Virus record (IMG/VR): IMGVR_UViG_3300006789_000159 | Span: 1-23,889 of that record | DNA from: a virus | Reading direction: 5' to 3' (one strand) | DNA length: 23,889 nt | In this document: piece by piece, positions 13,427 to 22,321 of the stretch | Numbering within the stretch: the first letter of the stretch is position 1 | Layout of the letters: the number at the start of each line of letters is the position of its first letter | Made by a program: the position numbers and the translations under genes | The notes under the pieces: generated by a model | Database searches by the model: none | What the model was told of the DNA's origin: nothing | The model's input: only the letters and a program-made list of their open reading frames with translations

Positions 13427-14794
13427 TTATGAATTAAAAGCAGCATATACGCCAGATATTGCTGTAGTGCCAAGCCAAGGGGCTATAGCATTACATGTCT
13501 GTCCAGAGTTTTGTACTATACCCTGCCGATTGTATACATCGGTGCTTCCTGTAATAAAAGATGCCGCTGTATTGACGGTGGTTCCATAGTTTTGGACTCC
13601 AAAAACGTATAGCTTATTGTTGTTTATCGCGGCCCATACATAATCTGATTGGCTAGTCGCATGCCTAGCGCATTTAATAGCAGTAAACTGATCGCTACCT
13701 CCAAAAGAACCGAGAGTTCCCGCCGACGCAGTACCGCTAGTTTTTACATGGTAGCCAGACTTAGCATCAACAGTTGTGCCGCTCCCTGTACCCCAAGTAG
13801 CCTCCCCCGCAAACCACACCTCGCCGCTAGTGTTTATTAACATAGTTTTGTCATCCGAGCAAGACCCGCTCACCCAGCTCGTCCCAAACGTTCCGCTACC
13901 ATCTATCTTCCCTGACTGAGTAAAAGAAGTTACATCAGAGGTTGAGTTATTTCCAAACCGCTCGTCGCCGCCATCGCCCGTTACATACAGCTTCCCCGCT
14001 AAAATAGCTATAGTGTGGTTATACCCCGCTTCAACAAAAGTCCAGTCTTCACCAGCGTCAGCCGCCACCCTTTCTGTCCACGAGGTATCGTCGCCAGACG
14101 TATCCCCCGAACCGCACTTACCGTCCCTATTTTCTCCTGTCGTTAGCAGCGATCTATCCCCCGAAGCGCCTTTAATAGCGGCGCTGTGGTTATCCCCCGC
14201 AGAAACAGCAAACCAATCGGTATCGCTCCCTATCTGCGTTAGCGTTGTTACATCGGTGGTATTCCCCGTTCCTAGCTGACCGTCACCGTTCTCTCCAACG
14301 ACAAAGAGCTTGCCCGCGTTAATAGCTAAAATAAAGTCACTACCACAGGATACATCCGTCCACGCTGTGTCATCACTAACCCCTGTGACAGAAGTTGCTT
14401 GCGTTAACGTGGCGGCACTCGATGATTGGTGCACATAGTTTGTGCTATAACTGTACATCCACAGCTTCCCATCGGTATCGATACCCGCGAATACGTATTT
14501 ACTAGCATCTAGCTTGCTCCAGTTTTTTGCGCTTACTTGATCTATAGCGAACTGCCCGTCTTTATCGCTAGAATAATTTACAACCACCTCCGCATGCCAA
14601 CTATATAATCCAGATAAAGGTTCACCTGCGTTCTTAGCGGTACCATAATGAATTAATCCCGTTGTAGGTACCGTTTCTGTGTATGTCCCTGAGTCGGCTA
14701 CAGGATTATATGCTCCTCCAGCAGCGATATCCTGTCCGTTTATTGATGCTATGTTTCCCACGTCTATTCCGTTATATGATGATATGTCTGGCAT
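13427..14794 (-). CDS. Tail/fibre protein with RCC1-like beta-propeller
   Basis: The first ~28 residues of this 455-residue protein (SSYNGIDVGNIASINGQDIA) have the short repeated N-terminal docking look seen in some marine phage fibre proteins. A region up to about residue 90 follows. From about residue 92 to 445 there are six to seven repeats of RCC1 type: WTDVSCGSDFILAINAGKLFVVGENGDGQLG, split here as WTDVSCGSDFILAI and KLFVVGENGDGQLGTG, then WFAVSAGDNHSAAIKG with LLTTGENRDGKCGSG, then WTFVEAGYNHTIAIL with KLYVTGDGGDERFG, then weaker ones. The Gly-rich turn and the His/Asp-containing loop recur. RCC1 propellers bind proteins and other ligands; here a host-contact tip is the natural guess. 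The start overlaps the collagen-like gene's stop (TAATG), so the two are coupled. Confidence 0.82.
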   Translation of the reverse strand: MPDISSYNGIDVGNIASINGQDIAAGGAYNPVADSGTYTETVPTTGLIHYGTAKNAGEPLSGLYSWHAEVVVNYSSDKDGQFAIDQVSAKNWSKLDASKYVFAGIDTDGKLWMYSYSTNYVHQSSSAATLTQATSVTGVSDDTAWTDVSCGSDFILAINAGKLFVVGENGDGQLGTGNTTDVTTLTQIGSDTDWFAVSAGDNHSAAIKGASGDRSLLTTGENRDGKCGSGDTSGDDTSWTERVAADAGEDWTFVEAGYNHTIAILAGKLYVTGDGGDERFGNNSTSDVTSFTQSGKIDGSGTFGTSWVSGSCSDDKTMLINTSGEVWFAGEATWGTGSGTTVDAKSGYHVKTSGTASAGTLGSFGGSDQFTAIKCARHATSQSDYVWAAINNNKLYVFGVQNYGTTVNTAASFITGSTDVYNRQGIVQNSGQTCNAIAPWLGTTAISGVYAAFNS

Positions 14795-16623
14795 TATGCA
14801 AGAACGATAAAGTCGTTAGATGGGTTGAACCAAATTTGGCCGTCGCTGCTGTCTAAGCAGTATCCAACTACTCTTACTATATCTCCTGTGGCGGAAGGGG
14901 CTGTGCTTGTAATATCCCCTGCTGTAGTAGAGATATAAAGCTCATCAGCTATAGTTCCAGGGTCATGGTCTAAAGTAAACATACCGCGTAACAACATGCC
15001 ATCGACATCTGGGTCGGTACCTAAAGCCATAGCTAAAAGCACTCCTCCAGAAGTGGCTACTGCGTCAGCATCTGTAGCTGCCCAAGTGCCGTCTGCCTTA
15101 AGATAGCAAAGCTCCCCAGCCGTTGTGCTACCTGTTCCAATTTTTATAATATCTCCTTGAGCTTCAAAATGCGTATCGCTTCCTTTAGCGTATAAGTGTC
15201 CTTTCGTTGGAGCTATTAGCTCTGAGAAGGTTTTAGCGCCTGAGAAGGTTTGAGTACCCGATAAATGAGCTGTATCAGCATCTAGATAAGCGCTAGCTAC
15301 AGCCGTACCTTGCCAAACTCCAGTTCCAATAGTTCCTACTGTAGCAATACTTGCGTGACCAGCGACAGGACTTAACACAGAGGCGATAGCTGTACCACCG
15401 ATTGTTATAGCGTCAGCCTCTAGAGTACCATCGAAATACCCATCTTTAAACTCTAAATCGTCTGTACCTAAATCTACAATAGCGTTTGTGGTTGGTGTAA
15501 GAGCACCGTCCACAAGAGTAAGCTGATCTTCCCCTCCCGCTCTAAACCTAATGTTATTGTCAGTAGTAAAATCAATATCGTTATCAGCGTCTCTACCAAT
15601 AACTAAACTAGCATTTAGTACAGAGGTGATTGTCGTCTGAGCGGCCGTAATAGCTACGTCATTAGCGTTAGCCGTTATACCGTCGCCGCCAATAACATTC
15701 AATGTAGCATCTCCGCTTGTGGCTCCGCCAGTCATGCCTGATCCAGCCACAACGGATGTTATATCACCCGAACCTCCTCCGCTAGCGGCTGCCCATTTAA
15801 GCCCTGAAGCCTCACTGCTGTCTGCGGTTAATACCTGATCATCATCACCAACAGCTAAAGCAACTGGGTCTGTAGTCCCATCGCCAACAAGTATAGATCC
15901 TTTAGCCGTTACATCAAGGGCTGTAACAGCGCCTGTACCGCTTCCAAGAAGTACATACCCGTCAGTAAGAGAAGTGGCCCCTGTTCCTCCCTTCGCAACC
16001 GTAACAGTATCTGAAAGGGTAGAGCCCGCTGCTGTAACCGTAATACCCGCGCTCCCATCAAAGTTTACCCCATTAATAGCACGAGGCGTAGTCAACGTGG
16101 CGGCACTACCAGTAGTGTCCTGGTTAAGTGTACCTACGGTAAACGTAAGGTCGTAAGGATCTCCGTCCGTACCGTGAGATGTATCGGTCCAGTTAATACC
16201 CAGCCCGCCAGCACCAATAAACTTAACTTCCTTGCCGTTCGATATGGTTACCTCGTCTCCGCTATCGTCTTCAAGCTGAAATGTTGTAACTCCGTCAGAC
16301 CCGTCAGACCCGTCAGATCCGTCAGCACCTGCTGCCCCTGTAGCTCCTGTAGCTCCTGTAGCTCCTGCTGCCCCCGTAGCTCCTGTATCCCCTTTTGCCC
16401 CCGTAGACCCCGTAGGTCCAGTTGGGCCAGTAGCGCCAGTAGCGCCAGTAGCCCCTGTAGCTCCCGTCTCACCTTTGTTTACCTGGGTGACACTTAGAGA
16501 GGTAGAGGCCGCTTCTGTTATAGATACCGAGTTCGTCGTTGTAGAACCCAAAGTAACAGAAGTACCACCATTCACAGTAGCCGTGACAGTATTACCACCA
16601 CTAGAAGTTACTGTTATAGCCAT
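14794..16623 (-). CDS. Collagen-like tail fibre protein
   Basis: This 609-residue protein has a Ser/Thr/Val-rich N-terminus (residues 1-50) that probably attaches to the tail. Twenty Gly-X-Y triplets follow at residues 51-110 ([12 protein letters not shown] and similar), a collagen-like triple-helix shaft. The rest is a beta-rich Gly/Thr/Asp fibre body with stretches typical of phage fibres, such as [20 protein letters not shown] and, near the end, [19 protein letters not shown]. It has no signal peptide. The protein probably forms a trimer that carries or accompanies the RCC1 protein encoded next. It follows the adaptor-like gene with a 1-base gap. No intramolecular chaperone domain is evident at the end. 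Confidence 0.85.
   Translation of the reverse strand: MAITVTSSGGNTVTATVNGGTSVTLGSTTTNSVSITEAASTSLSVTQVNKGETGATGATGATGATGPTGPTGSTGAKGDTGATGAAGATGATGATGAAGADGSDGSDGSDGVTTFQLEDDSGDEVTISNGKEVKFIGAGGLGINWTDTSHGTDGDPYDLTFTVGTLNQDTTGSAATLTTPRAINGVNFDGSAGITVTAAGSTLSDTVTVAKGGTGATSLTDGYVLLGSGTGAVTALDVTAKGSILVGDGTTDPVALAVGDDDQVLTADSSEASGLKWAAASGGGSGDITSVVAGSGMTGGATSGDATLNVIGGDGITANANDVAITAAQTTITSVLNASLVIGRDADNDIDFTTDNNIRFRAGGEDQLTLVDGALTPTTNAIVDLGTDDLEFKDGYFDGTLEADAITIGGTAIASVLSPVAGHASIATVGTIGTGVWQGTAVASAYLDADTAHLSGTQTFSGAKTFSELIAPTKGHLYAKGSDTHFEAQGDIIKIGTGSTTAGELCYLKADGTWAATDADAVATSGGVLLAMALGTDPDVDGMLLRGMFTLDHDPGTIADELYISTTAGDITSTAPSATGDIVRVVGYCLDSSDGQIWFNPSNDFIVLA
16294..16473 (-). repeat. Gly-X-Y coding repeat tract
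   Basis: This in-frame tract encodes 20 consecutive Gly-X-Y triplets in the fibre gene. Neighbouring 9-base units are nearly identical (for example repeated GTAGCTCCT and CCGTCAGAC on the plus strand), so slippage or unequal recombination could change shaft length. The tract also creates overlapping open frames on both strands that I regard as artefacts. Confidence 0.8.
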
Positions 16624-16624
16624 A

Positions 16625-17077
16625 TTAGTCTGAGATATCTTCGTTTACCTTAAAGCTACCTCTTAGGATAGTAGTAACCGTCTCGCTTACTTTTTGCTGA
16701 ATATCATAAACATACCTCCCTGGAGGAAGCTGCTTCATAACTTCCGCTGTGGCCGTTACCGTTACCAACCCAGCATCTGTCCCAGCGCTAAAAACAAATC
16801 CATTTGATAAAGCATCAAGAGGGTTTCCGTCAGCATCCTTTAGATCGGTTGTAGAAGAAGACTTAGAGCTCGAAGCCACCACCGACCTGGAAACAGATCC
16901 ATCAGTCTGGGTTGTTTTGGCTCCTTTAACATCCATCAGGAATTCGTAGTTTGAGGTGGCTAGGGTTAGCGCATCACCTGCGGAATCTTTTAGCGTCAGA
17001 GAAAGCGAAAAGGAATCGCCTCGTCTGCACGTAATGTCTAGCTTCTCGGCTACATCTAAATTTACTTTACTTGCCAT
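16625..17077 (-). CDS. Fibre/baseplate adaptor-like phage protein
   Basis: This 150-residue protein begins with a basic, strand-forming part ([20 protein letters not shown]) and continues with YEFLMDVKG. It ends [20 protein letters not shown] and [14 protein letters not shown]. The pattern 'RxGDSF...L.D..G', later 'LPPGxYxYDI', then 'G.F.V..DI' is familiar from upper-baseplate and fibre-attachment domains (BppU N-terminal type) in phages, by recall. It lies between the portal gene (1-base gap) and the collagen-like fibre gene (1-base gap), which supports a role joining the fibre to the tail. It has no export signal. Confidence 0.75.
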   Translation of the reverse strand: MASKVNLDVAEKLDITCRRGDSFSLSLTLKDSAGDALTLATSNYEFLMDVKGAKTTQTDGSVSRSVVASSSKSSSTTDLKDADGNPLDALSNGFVFSAGTDAGLVTVTATAEVMKQLPPGRYVYDIQQKVSETVTTILRGSFKVNEDISD

Positions 17078-17078
17078 A

Positions 17079-19526
17079 TTAGCCTAATAATGAGTTTACA
17101 ATATCGTCTACGTTTTCAGAAGCTTCTGGTAGCTCCCCGCGCTTGCCCTGACGTTGAGACAACAGCTTGCTTTGTTCTGAAGACTGCTTCTTTACCCTCT
17201 CGTCTTTTCTATCCTCTTTAAGAACCTCAAGCTTTTCTTTGAAATTTTTATCATCCTCTTTAAACCCTAGCGTAGCCTGAGCCTTAATTATCTCAATTTC
17301 TTTTCTAAACTGGTGCTTAACCTGTTCTAGCTGAGCCTCTAACTGAGACTGCAATTGCATCTTCTGCGAATCCAATTGCGCCTCCATCTGCAACTCTTGC
17401 ATCTTAGCTTGCGAGGTAGCCTGCGCCGAAGCTTGTTGTATCTGAGCTTGTTGCTGAGAGTTCTGCATAGCCATCTGCTGCTGCTGAGCAATCCGCTTCT
17501 TCCTGCGAACCACAAGTAGCCTCTCCGCCTGGTTTACGTCTTTCATATTGCGTATAGCAATAGCATCTTCTATATCCAACTCTTTCTGTTGAAGAGACAT
17601 CTGTATGTTCTGTTCCAGGTAGGCCCTATCTTGATCCTCCATCTCCTTAACCACCTGTACACCAAAGTTATACATAGGTAGATCGTTAAACGAAGAGAGG
17701 ACAGACATGTTTTCTTTTCCTACCGCGTTCTCGTACACTTTAAAGATAACAGACTCAGGCGGTAGGATCTGCAAGCACTTCACTATATCCTCGCAGACCT
17801 TTTTAAACAAGATCATAGAAGCGTTTGTGATGTCGTATATAGCGTTATTCCCTGCCGCAATAGCATTCTGCTGCACACCGACAAGCGTGTCCCCTTTAGG
17901 TGTAGAGGCATCCATCATCTCGTTAACCCCCGTAGCATCCCTAATCATTTTTAGGTAATGGTTGTACAACCCGACAAGCTCGTTGATATTTCGAATAGAA
18001 TTTCCTATCTCCCTAACAGGCGGGTTTTGGAAGCCCCCCTCTGGGTTCTTGCTCCTGTAGTAGAAGACACCTGTCTGCTCGTATATATCGTGAAGCTCTA
18101 ATGGCTGCAAGTCGCCGCCTTTTCCAAGCTGTACGTTCTCCAGCCCCTCGATATCAATAATAAGTCCATCGGGTTTGGCTTTGGCAATAGCCTGCTGAAT
18201 CTTTAAGTGCGTAAGCTGCAACATATCAGCAAACCCCGTACAGGAGTCCACCATAGACTTAGGCATCATATTGCGGAGGTTCGTCGCAATAGGAGAATAA
18301 GAGAGAGTGACCTTTGATATATCGTGGATATTCTTCGGTACGTTCTTCGTCCTTCCGTAATTAAACAATATATCAGCGCCACCCATAACGTAGCTACCGC
18401 CATAGACAGTAGATATCTCCATTTTGCTTGGTGTGCGCTGGAAGACACTACCCTGCTTCTCTTCGTAAGAAAACCCTTTTAAGAAGAAATTTACATTCCC
18501 AAAACGATTTTCTTTTTCTTCGAAATGGATACAATCGACAGAAAGAAACTCAAAGTCTAAAATATCGACCATATACTGATCGTAGCCGTTCTCGTTGCGC
18601 TGAAGGTTTTTGTTGTAGCTGGTCTTGTTAAAGGCAGAAGCGTCATTACCTGACTTATTCTTTACCCCCGACGCTATCTTTTTAAAATCCTCTTCATCTA
18701 GCTCATGACCAGCAATTCTCTTTAGCTCAGCTATAGACATTCTCTTTACATGCCCTGCATAGATAAGATCCTCAAAGCTAGGGTCCTCTGTGTAGCTATG
18801 AACGAAGCAAGCAGGATCGACATATTCCGTCTTTATGCCTTCGTTGGGGTCGTTACTCCTCTTAACAACAGACATCCCTAAAGCAACCAGATCGTTTACA
18901 CACCTTCTAAAAACCCCGTCATTGAAGTTATTCCAAGAGAGCGTCATATTTGTCCCTATCTGCGCGGCTATCTCTGCATCGGTCTTAACATTAGTGCCAA
19001 GAAGAATCTCCGCCTCCTCTAAGGTATCTGGAAGTGTGTCAGGGTCATCCCCGACAACCATACCTGTTTGTTGTTTAAGCTGTTGTAATTGCTTTTTTGC
19101 TTCCACTTGAATCTCAACCCTGCGCTTTTTATTGTTCTTCTCTGAAGAAGACAACGGATCAATAGCCTCTAGGTTAGGGTATGGATTTCTAGAAAGGATT
19201 TTATTTACGACAACACGAACAAACTTAGGTAAGATGGGAACAGGAGTGTAATCCATGTTCAATAAACTACCATCGCCCGAATTGGGCTCTAAAGAACTAA
19301 GAAGCTTCTTGTATATGTTTGTATCCTGGGTGCCGTTAGCATAATCCCTGCTTCTCTCAAATACGTTATTTCTTTTACCGTAAAGAGAGCTCGACTCGTT
19401 CATCTTACCCCACTGAGATTCAACAGCTTTAGCATACTCCAACCCATAGGCTTTGCTCTCCTTAACTTCTGTTTCCGCTAATGGGTCTGGAAAAGTGCCT
19501 TTTTTGTTGTTGTTGTAGTCAGTCAT
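17079..19526 (-). CDS. Portal protein
   Basis: This 815-residue protein has a typical portal layout: a helical N-terminal region with FERSRDYANGTQD, a PILPKFVRVVVNKILSRNPY segment, a long linker, an alpha/beta core, and a stem/clip-like region (IKQ/AKAKPDGLIIDIEGLE; then INELVGLYNHYLKMIRDATG). A very long, Gln-rich, coiled-coil-like C-terminus covers roughly the last 160 residues (RIAQQQQMAMQNSQQQ, then QLDSQKMQLQSQLEAQLEQV). Such large portals with a helical C-terminal barrel occur in podoviruses, including crAss-like and related Bacteroidota phages. Function: dodecameric DNA channel at the capsid vertex that binds TerL. It follows TerL by 42 bases, with its own promoter-like motif in that gap. 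Confidence 0.85.
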   Translation of the reverse strand: MTDYNNNKKGTFPDPLAETEVKESKAYGLEYAKAVESQWGKMNESSSLYGKRNNVFERSRDYANGTQDTNIYKKLLSSLEPNSGDGSLLNMDYTPVPILPKFVRVVVNKILSRNPYPNLEAIDPLSSSEKNNKKRRVEIQVEAKKQLQQLKQQTGMVVGDDPDTLPDTLEEAEILLGTNVKTDAEIAAQIGTNMTLSWNNFNDGVFRRCVNDLVALGMSVVKRSNDPNEGIKTEYVDPACFVHSYTEDPSFEDLIYAGHVKRMSIAELKRIAGHELDEEDFKKIASGVKNKSGNDASAFNKTSYNKNLQRNENGYDQYMVDILDFEFLSVDCIHFEEKENRFGNVNFFLKGFSYEEKQGSVFQRTPSKMEISTVYGGSYVMGGADILFNYGRTKNVPKNIHDISKVTLSYSPIATNLRNMMPKSMVDSCTGFADMLQLTHLKIQQAIAKAKPDGLIIDIEGLENVQLGKGGDLQPLELHDIYEQTGVFYYRSKNPEGGFQNPPVREIGNSIRNINELVGLYNHYLKMIRDATGVNEMMDASTPKGDTLVGVQQNAIAAGNNAIYDITNASMILFKKVCEDIVKCLQILPPESVIFKVYENAVGKENMSVLSSFNDLPMYNFGVQVVKEMEDQDRAYLEQNIQMSLQQKELDIEDAIAIRNMKDVNQAERLLVVRRKKRIAQQQQMAMQNSQQQAQIQQASAQATSQAKMQELQMEAQLDSQKMQLQSQLEAQLEQVKHQFRKEIEIIKAQATLGFKEDDKNFKEKLEVLKEDRKDERVKKQSSEQSKLLSQRQGKRGELPEASENVDDIVNSLLG

Positions 19527-19555
19527 GATGATAGTGAAGAGCTAGGCATATTCTG

Positions 19556-19563
19556 CAAATATA
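19556..19563 (-). promoter_or_regulatory. Promoter-like TATATTTG element before the portal gene
   Basis: The minus strand reads CTATATTTGCAGAA, identical over 14 bases to the motif at 9024-9031. It fits the Bacteroidota -7 consensus TAnnTTTG, in the 42-base gap between TerL and portal and 29 bases before the portal ATG. No clear -33 TTTG is seen. The preserved long match in non-coding gaps favours a real late promoter. Confidence 0.55.
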
Positions 19564-19568
19564 GCAAA

Positions 19569-21683
19569 TCATCCGTAGACCTTGTATCGTCTAAAAAACT
19601 TGGTTTCTGTAAAATCGGCAACAGGTTTTTCTTTGGCCTTTTGAGCGCCTAACAAAGCCAACCCAGAGCTTATAGTCAAGTCAAACTTGGTTCTTTTGTC
19701 TATCTTAAAACCTATCCAGTCTTCTAGGGTTTTATTGAAATACATACTTCCTGTCTCTCCAGAATCGTAATTAACACCAACATGATGGTGTATATATGTC
19801 TCTATAGCCTGCGCGTGAGACTGTATAACATCCTGAGAGTTAGAAGGTATACCCTTGGTTCTTACATTCATATTGGAACTAACAGCCGCTAAGTGCTTAG
19901 GGCGATCCATTAAGTAACCGTCGTAACCCCTTGACTCAAAGTACCTTACAATACCGTACTTGTTGTTCTCCACTAACAAGGGATACCCATAGAAAAAGGC
20001 ACACATAAGGACGTCTTCGTAGAATATCTTAGCTAGGTCGGGACGAGAAGCATACTCTACAACAAACATATTAGATGGTCTGTTTATAGAAAATTTATTG
20101 TACATATGTAACGCTCCTTTCGATCCCCTGCCGTCTACCGTAGCGTCTAAATCATAAGAGTCAACACCCCCACACCCGTGATCTTTAAAAGGAGGAATCC
20201 TCTTGCCTCTTTCTGTAGCAGCGACATTACGGTCTTCGGGGTCGGGCATCCACGCAACCCTAAACCTACCGTTGGGGGTAGGGGAGAAGGCCACTTCTTT
20301 GTCTTTTTCTATCCATATAAAGTTGCCTATAACAACGGGATTTGGGTAGAGCTCGTCGTTATGTTCTATCTGCTGGTATATCTTACCTATATTAAAGAGG
20401 CTTCCCTCTATGCTGTCCCTAAAGGCTTCGTCCTCGGTGAAAGGAAACTGCCTTACCACTTCGTTCAGCTCAGAAGGATCGTCTTTAAGCGACTGCCTTT
20501 CGTTTTTTAAATACCTACGAGCCCCAATTTCTATCGTTTCCCCATCAATACCCTCTACAGGTTCTTCGGGTGTCTCTTTTACAGGCCTCCCGTGTTTATC
20601 GAAAAAACCTTCCAATGACTCATCGGCTGGCATAAAGAGCCTATATAGGCCCGTTCGGGTTCGTCCGTTCTCGTTCCTGTTAGACGGATCGGAGTCATTC
20701 CATAGATCTTTATACTCCTCGCCCCCTTTGCTCATAGGATTAACCGTACTCCCTACCATAGCCTTGCCTACCACTTTCCTTCCTACGATAAGACATGTCC
20801 TTTCCACCCTCCACGCTTCGCGTATATCGGACGGCTTCTCCCACTTACCTGCCTCATCGAGGTACATCATATGAAGCTTCTCTCCGTCATATGCGTTATT
20901 GGTTGTGTTTTTCCAATTAACCAAAGTATTTAAGGCATCACCCCGATAAGATGTTTTGTTGTTTTTTGTTATCCTCTTTGAGGGCTCTCTAAAAGCCAGC
21001 TCCATACGCGGGTTAGTAGTACCATCTTGAATAGGCTTGAAGAAGAAAGGGTAGCCACGGAACATAGCTACTACTTTTTTCATGAAAATATTCTCCTGGG
21101 CATCTTTACCAGTTTTCGACTGAATACCAAGAAGCTTGTCTTTAACTTGAGTAGCCTCGTCAACAAGTACAGCGGAACAGATATTAGTATACCCAGAGCG
21201 GCGACACTTAGTATAAAGCTGGCCGAGACAACGAGGATCAGCTTCACACGCAGCCATGTGGATAAAGACTTCTTTTTGGAAACTAAGGAATTGTGGGTGT
21301 CCGATATCAATTTGAGTCCATTGTAAAAACATATAGTGCCGCCCTGTAATATACGTAGGGATCCCATCATTGTAAAACCAAAGGCCGTCGCGCCGCCGCT
21401 GAAACTCTTGTTCGATGTAAACAGAAAACCTTTTTCGAAACTCGGAAGGTTTCTCGAACCACTCATCCATACTTCTAATCCTTTGCAGCTCCACAGGCAT
21501 AGGCTGCCTCTCCCACAGCTGCATCGCTCTTGGCTTATCATGGAAGAGGATTTTCGATTTGGGTGGTTTTTTTGGCAGTACAACAAGAATGCCATTGATT
21601 TCGAGTGCCTCTCCAGCCGTACCGTTAGGGTCGATCTTAATCCCTTGATCTTCATATCCTTCTATGTCAATAAGTACAGACAT
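19569..21683 (-). CDS. terL: Terminase large subunit (DNA-packaging ATPase and nuclease)
   Basis: This 704-residue protein starts at ATG 21683, overlapping the upstream stop (TGATG); a TTG one codon earlier is less likely. The ATPase domain holds a deviant P-loop, K159-CRRSGYTN, which resembles the lambda gpA form KSARVGYSK with the Lys at the start of the loop. The Walker B is HMMYLDEAGKW (D276, E277) and the coupling motif is MVGSTVN at 309-315. The nuclease domain has GGVDSYD with D508, then VENN with E572, and KFDLTISSG with D668 as probable metal ligands. It cuts and translocates the DNA into the prohead through the portal. The family is a P-loop terminase. The length fits large phages. 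A 191-residue frame inside it on the same strand is an artefact. Confidence 0.95.
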   Translation of the reverse strand: MSVLIDIEGYEDQGIKIDPNGTAGEALEINGILVVLPKKPPKSKILFHDKPRAMQLWERQPMPVELQRIRSMDEWFEKPSEFRKRFSVYIEQEFQRRRDGLWFYNDGIPTYITGRHYMFLQWTQIDIGHPQFLSFQKEVFIHMAACEADPRCLGQLYTKCRRSGYTNICSAVLVDEATQVKDKLLGIQSKTGKDAQENIFMKKVVAMFRGYPFFFKPIQDGTTNPRMELAFREPSKRITKNNKTSYRGDALNTLVNWKNTTNNAYDGEKLHMMYLDEAGKWEKPSDIREAWRVERTCLIVGRKVVGKAMVGSTVNPMSKGGEEYKDLWNDSDPSNRNENGRTRTGLYRLFMPADESLEGFFDKHGRPVKETPEEPVEGIDGETIEIGARRYLKNERQSLKDDPSELNEVVRQFPFTEDEAFRDSIEGSLFNIGKIYQQIEHNDELYPNPVVIGNFIWIEKDKEVAFSPTPNGRFRVAWMPDPEDRNVAATERGKRIPPFKDHGCGGVDSYDLDATVDGRGSKGALHMYNKFSINRPSNMFVVEYASRPDLAKIFYEDVLMCAFFYGYPLLVENNKYGIVRYFESRGYDGYLMDRPKHLAAVSSNMNVRTKGIPSNSQDVIQSHAQAIETYIHHHVGVNYDSGETGSMYFNKTLEDWIGFKIDKRTKFDLTISSGLALLGAQKAKEKPVADFTETKFFRRYKVYG

Positions 21684-21871
21684 CAATAACTACTGCCGTT
21701 TCTACCCATCCGCCCTAAATTTGCCACGCCCTTTCTAGGATTCGTTAGCTTCATCTGAGATCCGCATTCACATTCTCCTTCAACGTAATATGTGTCGCCA
21801 TCGCGGACACGCATGGTTAAAGATTTTTCGAAACGCTCCTTCCCGCAATCGGGGCAATGTAAGTCTGGCAT
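21683..21871 (-). CDS. Small zinc-ribbon protein
   Basis: This 62-residue protein has four Cys in two pairs, CPDCG (6 and 9) and CECG (34 and 36), the layout of a small zinc ribbon, with a strand pair between them (LTMRVRDGDTYYVEGE). A Lys/Arg-rich Asn-Pro tail follows (TNPRKGVANLGRMGRNGSSY). Zinc ribbons of this size commonly bind nucleic acid or protein. Its stop codon overlaps the TerL start by one base (TGATG), so the two are probably coupled, and a role in packaging or in regulating it is worth considering. It sits between TerL and the tRNA gene. Confidence 0.8.
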   Translation of the reverse strand: MPDLHCPDCGKERFEKSLTMRVRDGDTYYVEGECECGSQMKLTNPRKGVANLGRMGRNGSSY

Positions 21872-21888
21872 GTTGTTTAGTTTAATTG

Positions 21889-21962
21889 TACACCCGCAGG
21901 GATTCGAACCCCGAACCTTCGCATTAGAAGTGCGATGCTCTATCCTGTTGAGCTACGAGTGC
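21889..21962 (-). tRNA. tRNA-Arg (anticodon UCU)
   Basis: A full cloverleaf can be drawn: acceptor GCACTCG pairing with CGGGTGT, D-stem GCTC/GAGC with GG in the loop, anticodon stem TCGCA/TGCGA around CTTCTAA (anticodon TCT), variable loop AGGTT, and T-stem CGGGG/CCCTG with TTCGAAT. The discriminator base is A. CCA is not encoded, since CAA follows. It reads AGA and AGG arginine codons, both used in this phage. Its 5' end overlaps the last codons of the HNH gene by 10 bases. Confidence 0.95.
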
Positions 21963-22309
21963 TTGTTTATGGTTCTTCTTTGGTGGGTTATCCTACGGTG
22001 GCAATTTGAACACCTTACCTCGCACTTTCTTATTTCTTTCTTTATAGCCTCTATAGAGTAGCCCTGTCTAGACATATCAGATACGTTCCCTGCCTTTTCG
22101 CCCTCTACATGATCAAAATCAAGGACCACTACATCTGACTCGCCGCAGTCCACGCAATTAAACCTCCTCTTAACCCTAGATACAAAGTTAGAGTTTCTTT
22201 CCCTTTGAAGTCTATTCCTTTTTTTGCTTCTTTCTTTTACCTTTTCTTTGTTTTCAGAATAGTGTTTAGCGCTGGCTCTAGCTTGGTCTTCTTTGTTCTT
22301 GTAGCTCAT
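21953..22309 (-). CDS. HNH-type homing endonuclease
   Basis: This 118-residue protein has a strongly basic helical N-terminus (about residues 1-50, KEKVKERSKKRNRLQRERN). A zinc-stabilised HNH motif follows: CVDCG at 52-55, LDFDHV with D66-H67, KCEVRCSNCHRR with C100, C103 and H104. It cuts DNA with loose specificity; family members in phages are often free-standing mobile genes. Its last four codons and stop lie inside the acceptor stem of tRNA-Arg (10-base overlap). The position next to a tRNA, with packaging genes on both sides, could mean that gene and tRNA arrived together. No frameshift is seen, so it looks intact. Confidence 0.88.
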   Translation of the reverse strand: MSYKNKEDQARASAKHYSENKEKVKERSKKRNRLQRERNSNFVSRVKRRFNCVDCGESDVVVLDFDHVEGEKAGNVSDMSRQGYSIEAIKKEIRKCEVRCSNCHRRITHQRRTINKHS

Positions 22310-22321
22310 GCGAATTCCAAC

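Noticed and set aside
16174-16497. Open frames on both strands across the collagen-like tract (Ser/Cys-rich or Leu/Gln-rich products)
   Set aside because: They result from the Gly-X-Y codon repeat read in other frames.
20410-20874. A 154-codon plus-strand frame opposite TerL
   Set aside because: It is antisense to a clear TerL coding region, with Ser/Pro-rich shadow composition.
21080-21655. A 191-codon open frame on the minus strand within the terminase gene
   Set aside because: It lies wholly inside TerL, whose motifs fix the true frame; its product is Ser/Leu-rich without recognisable domains.
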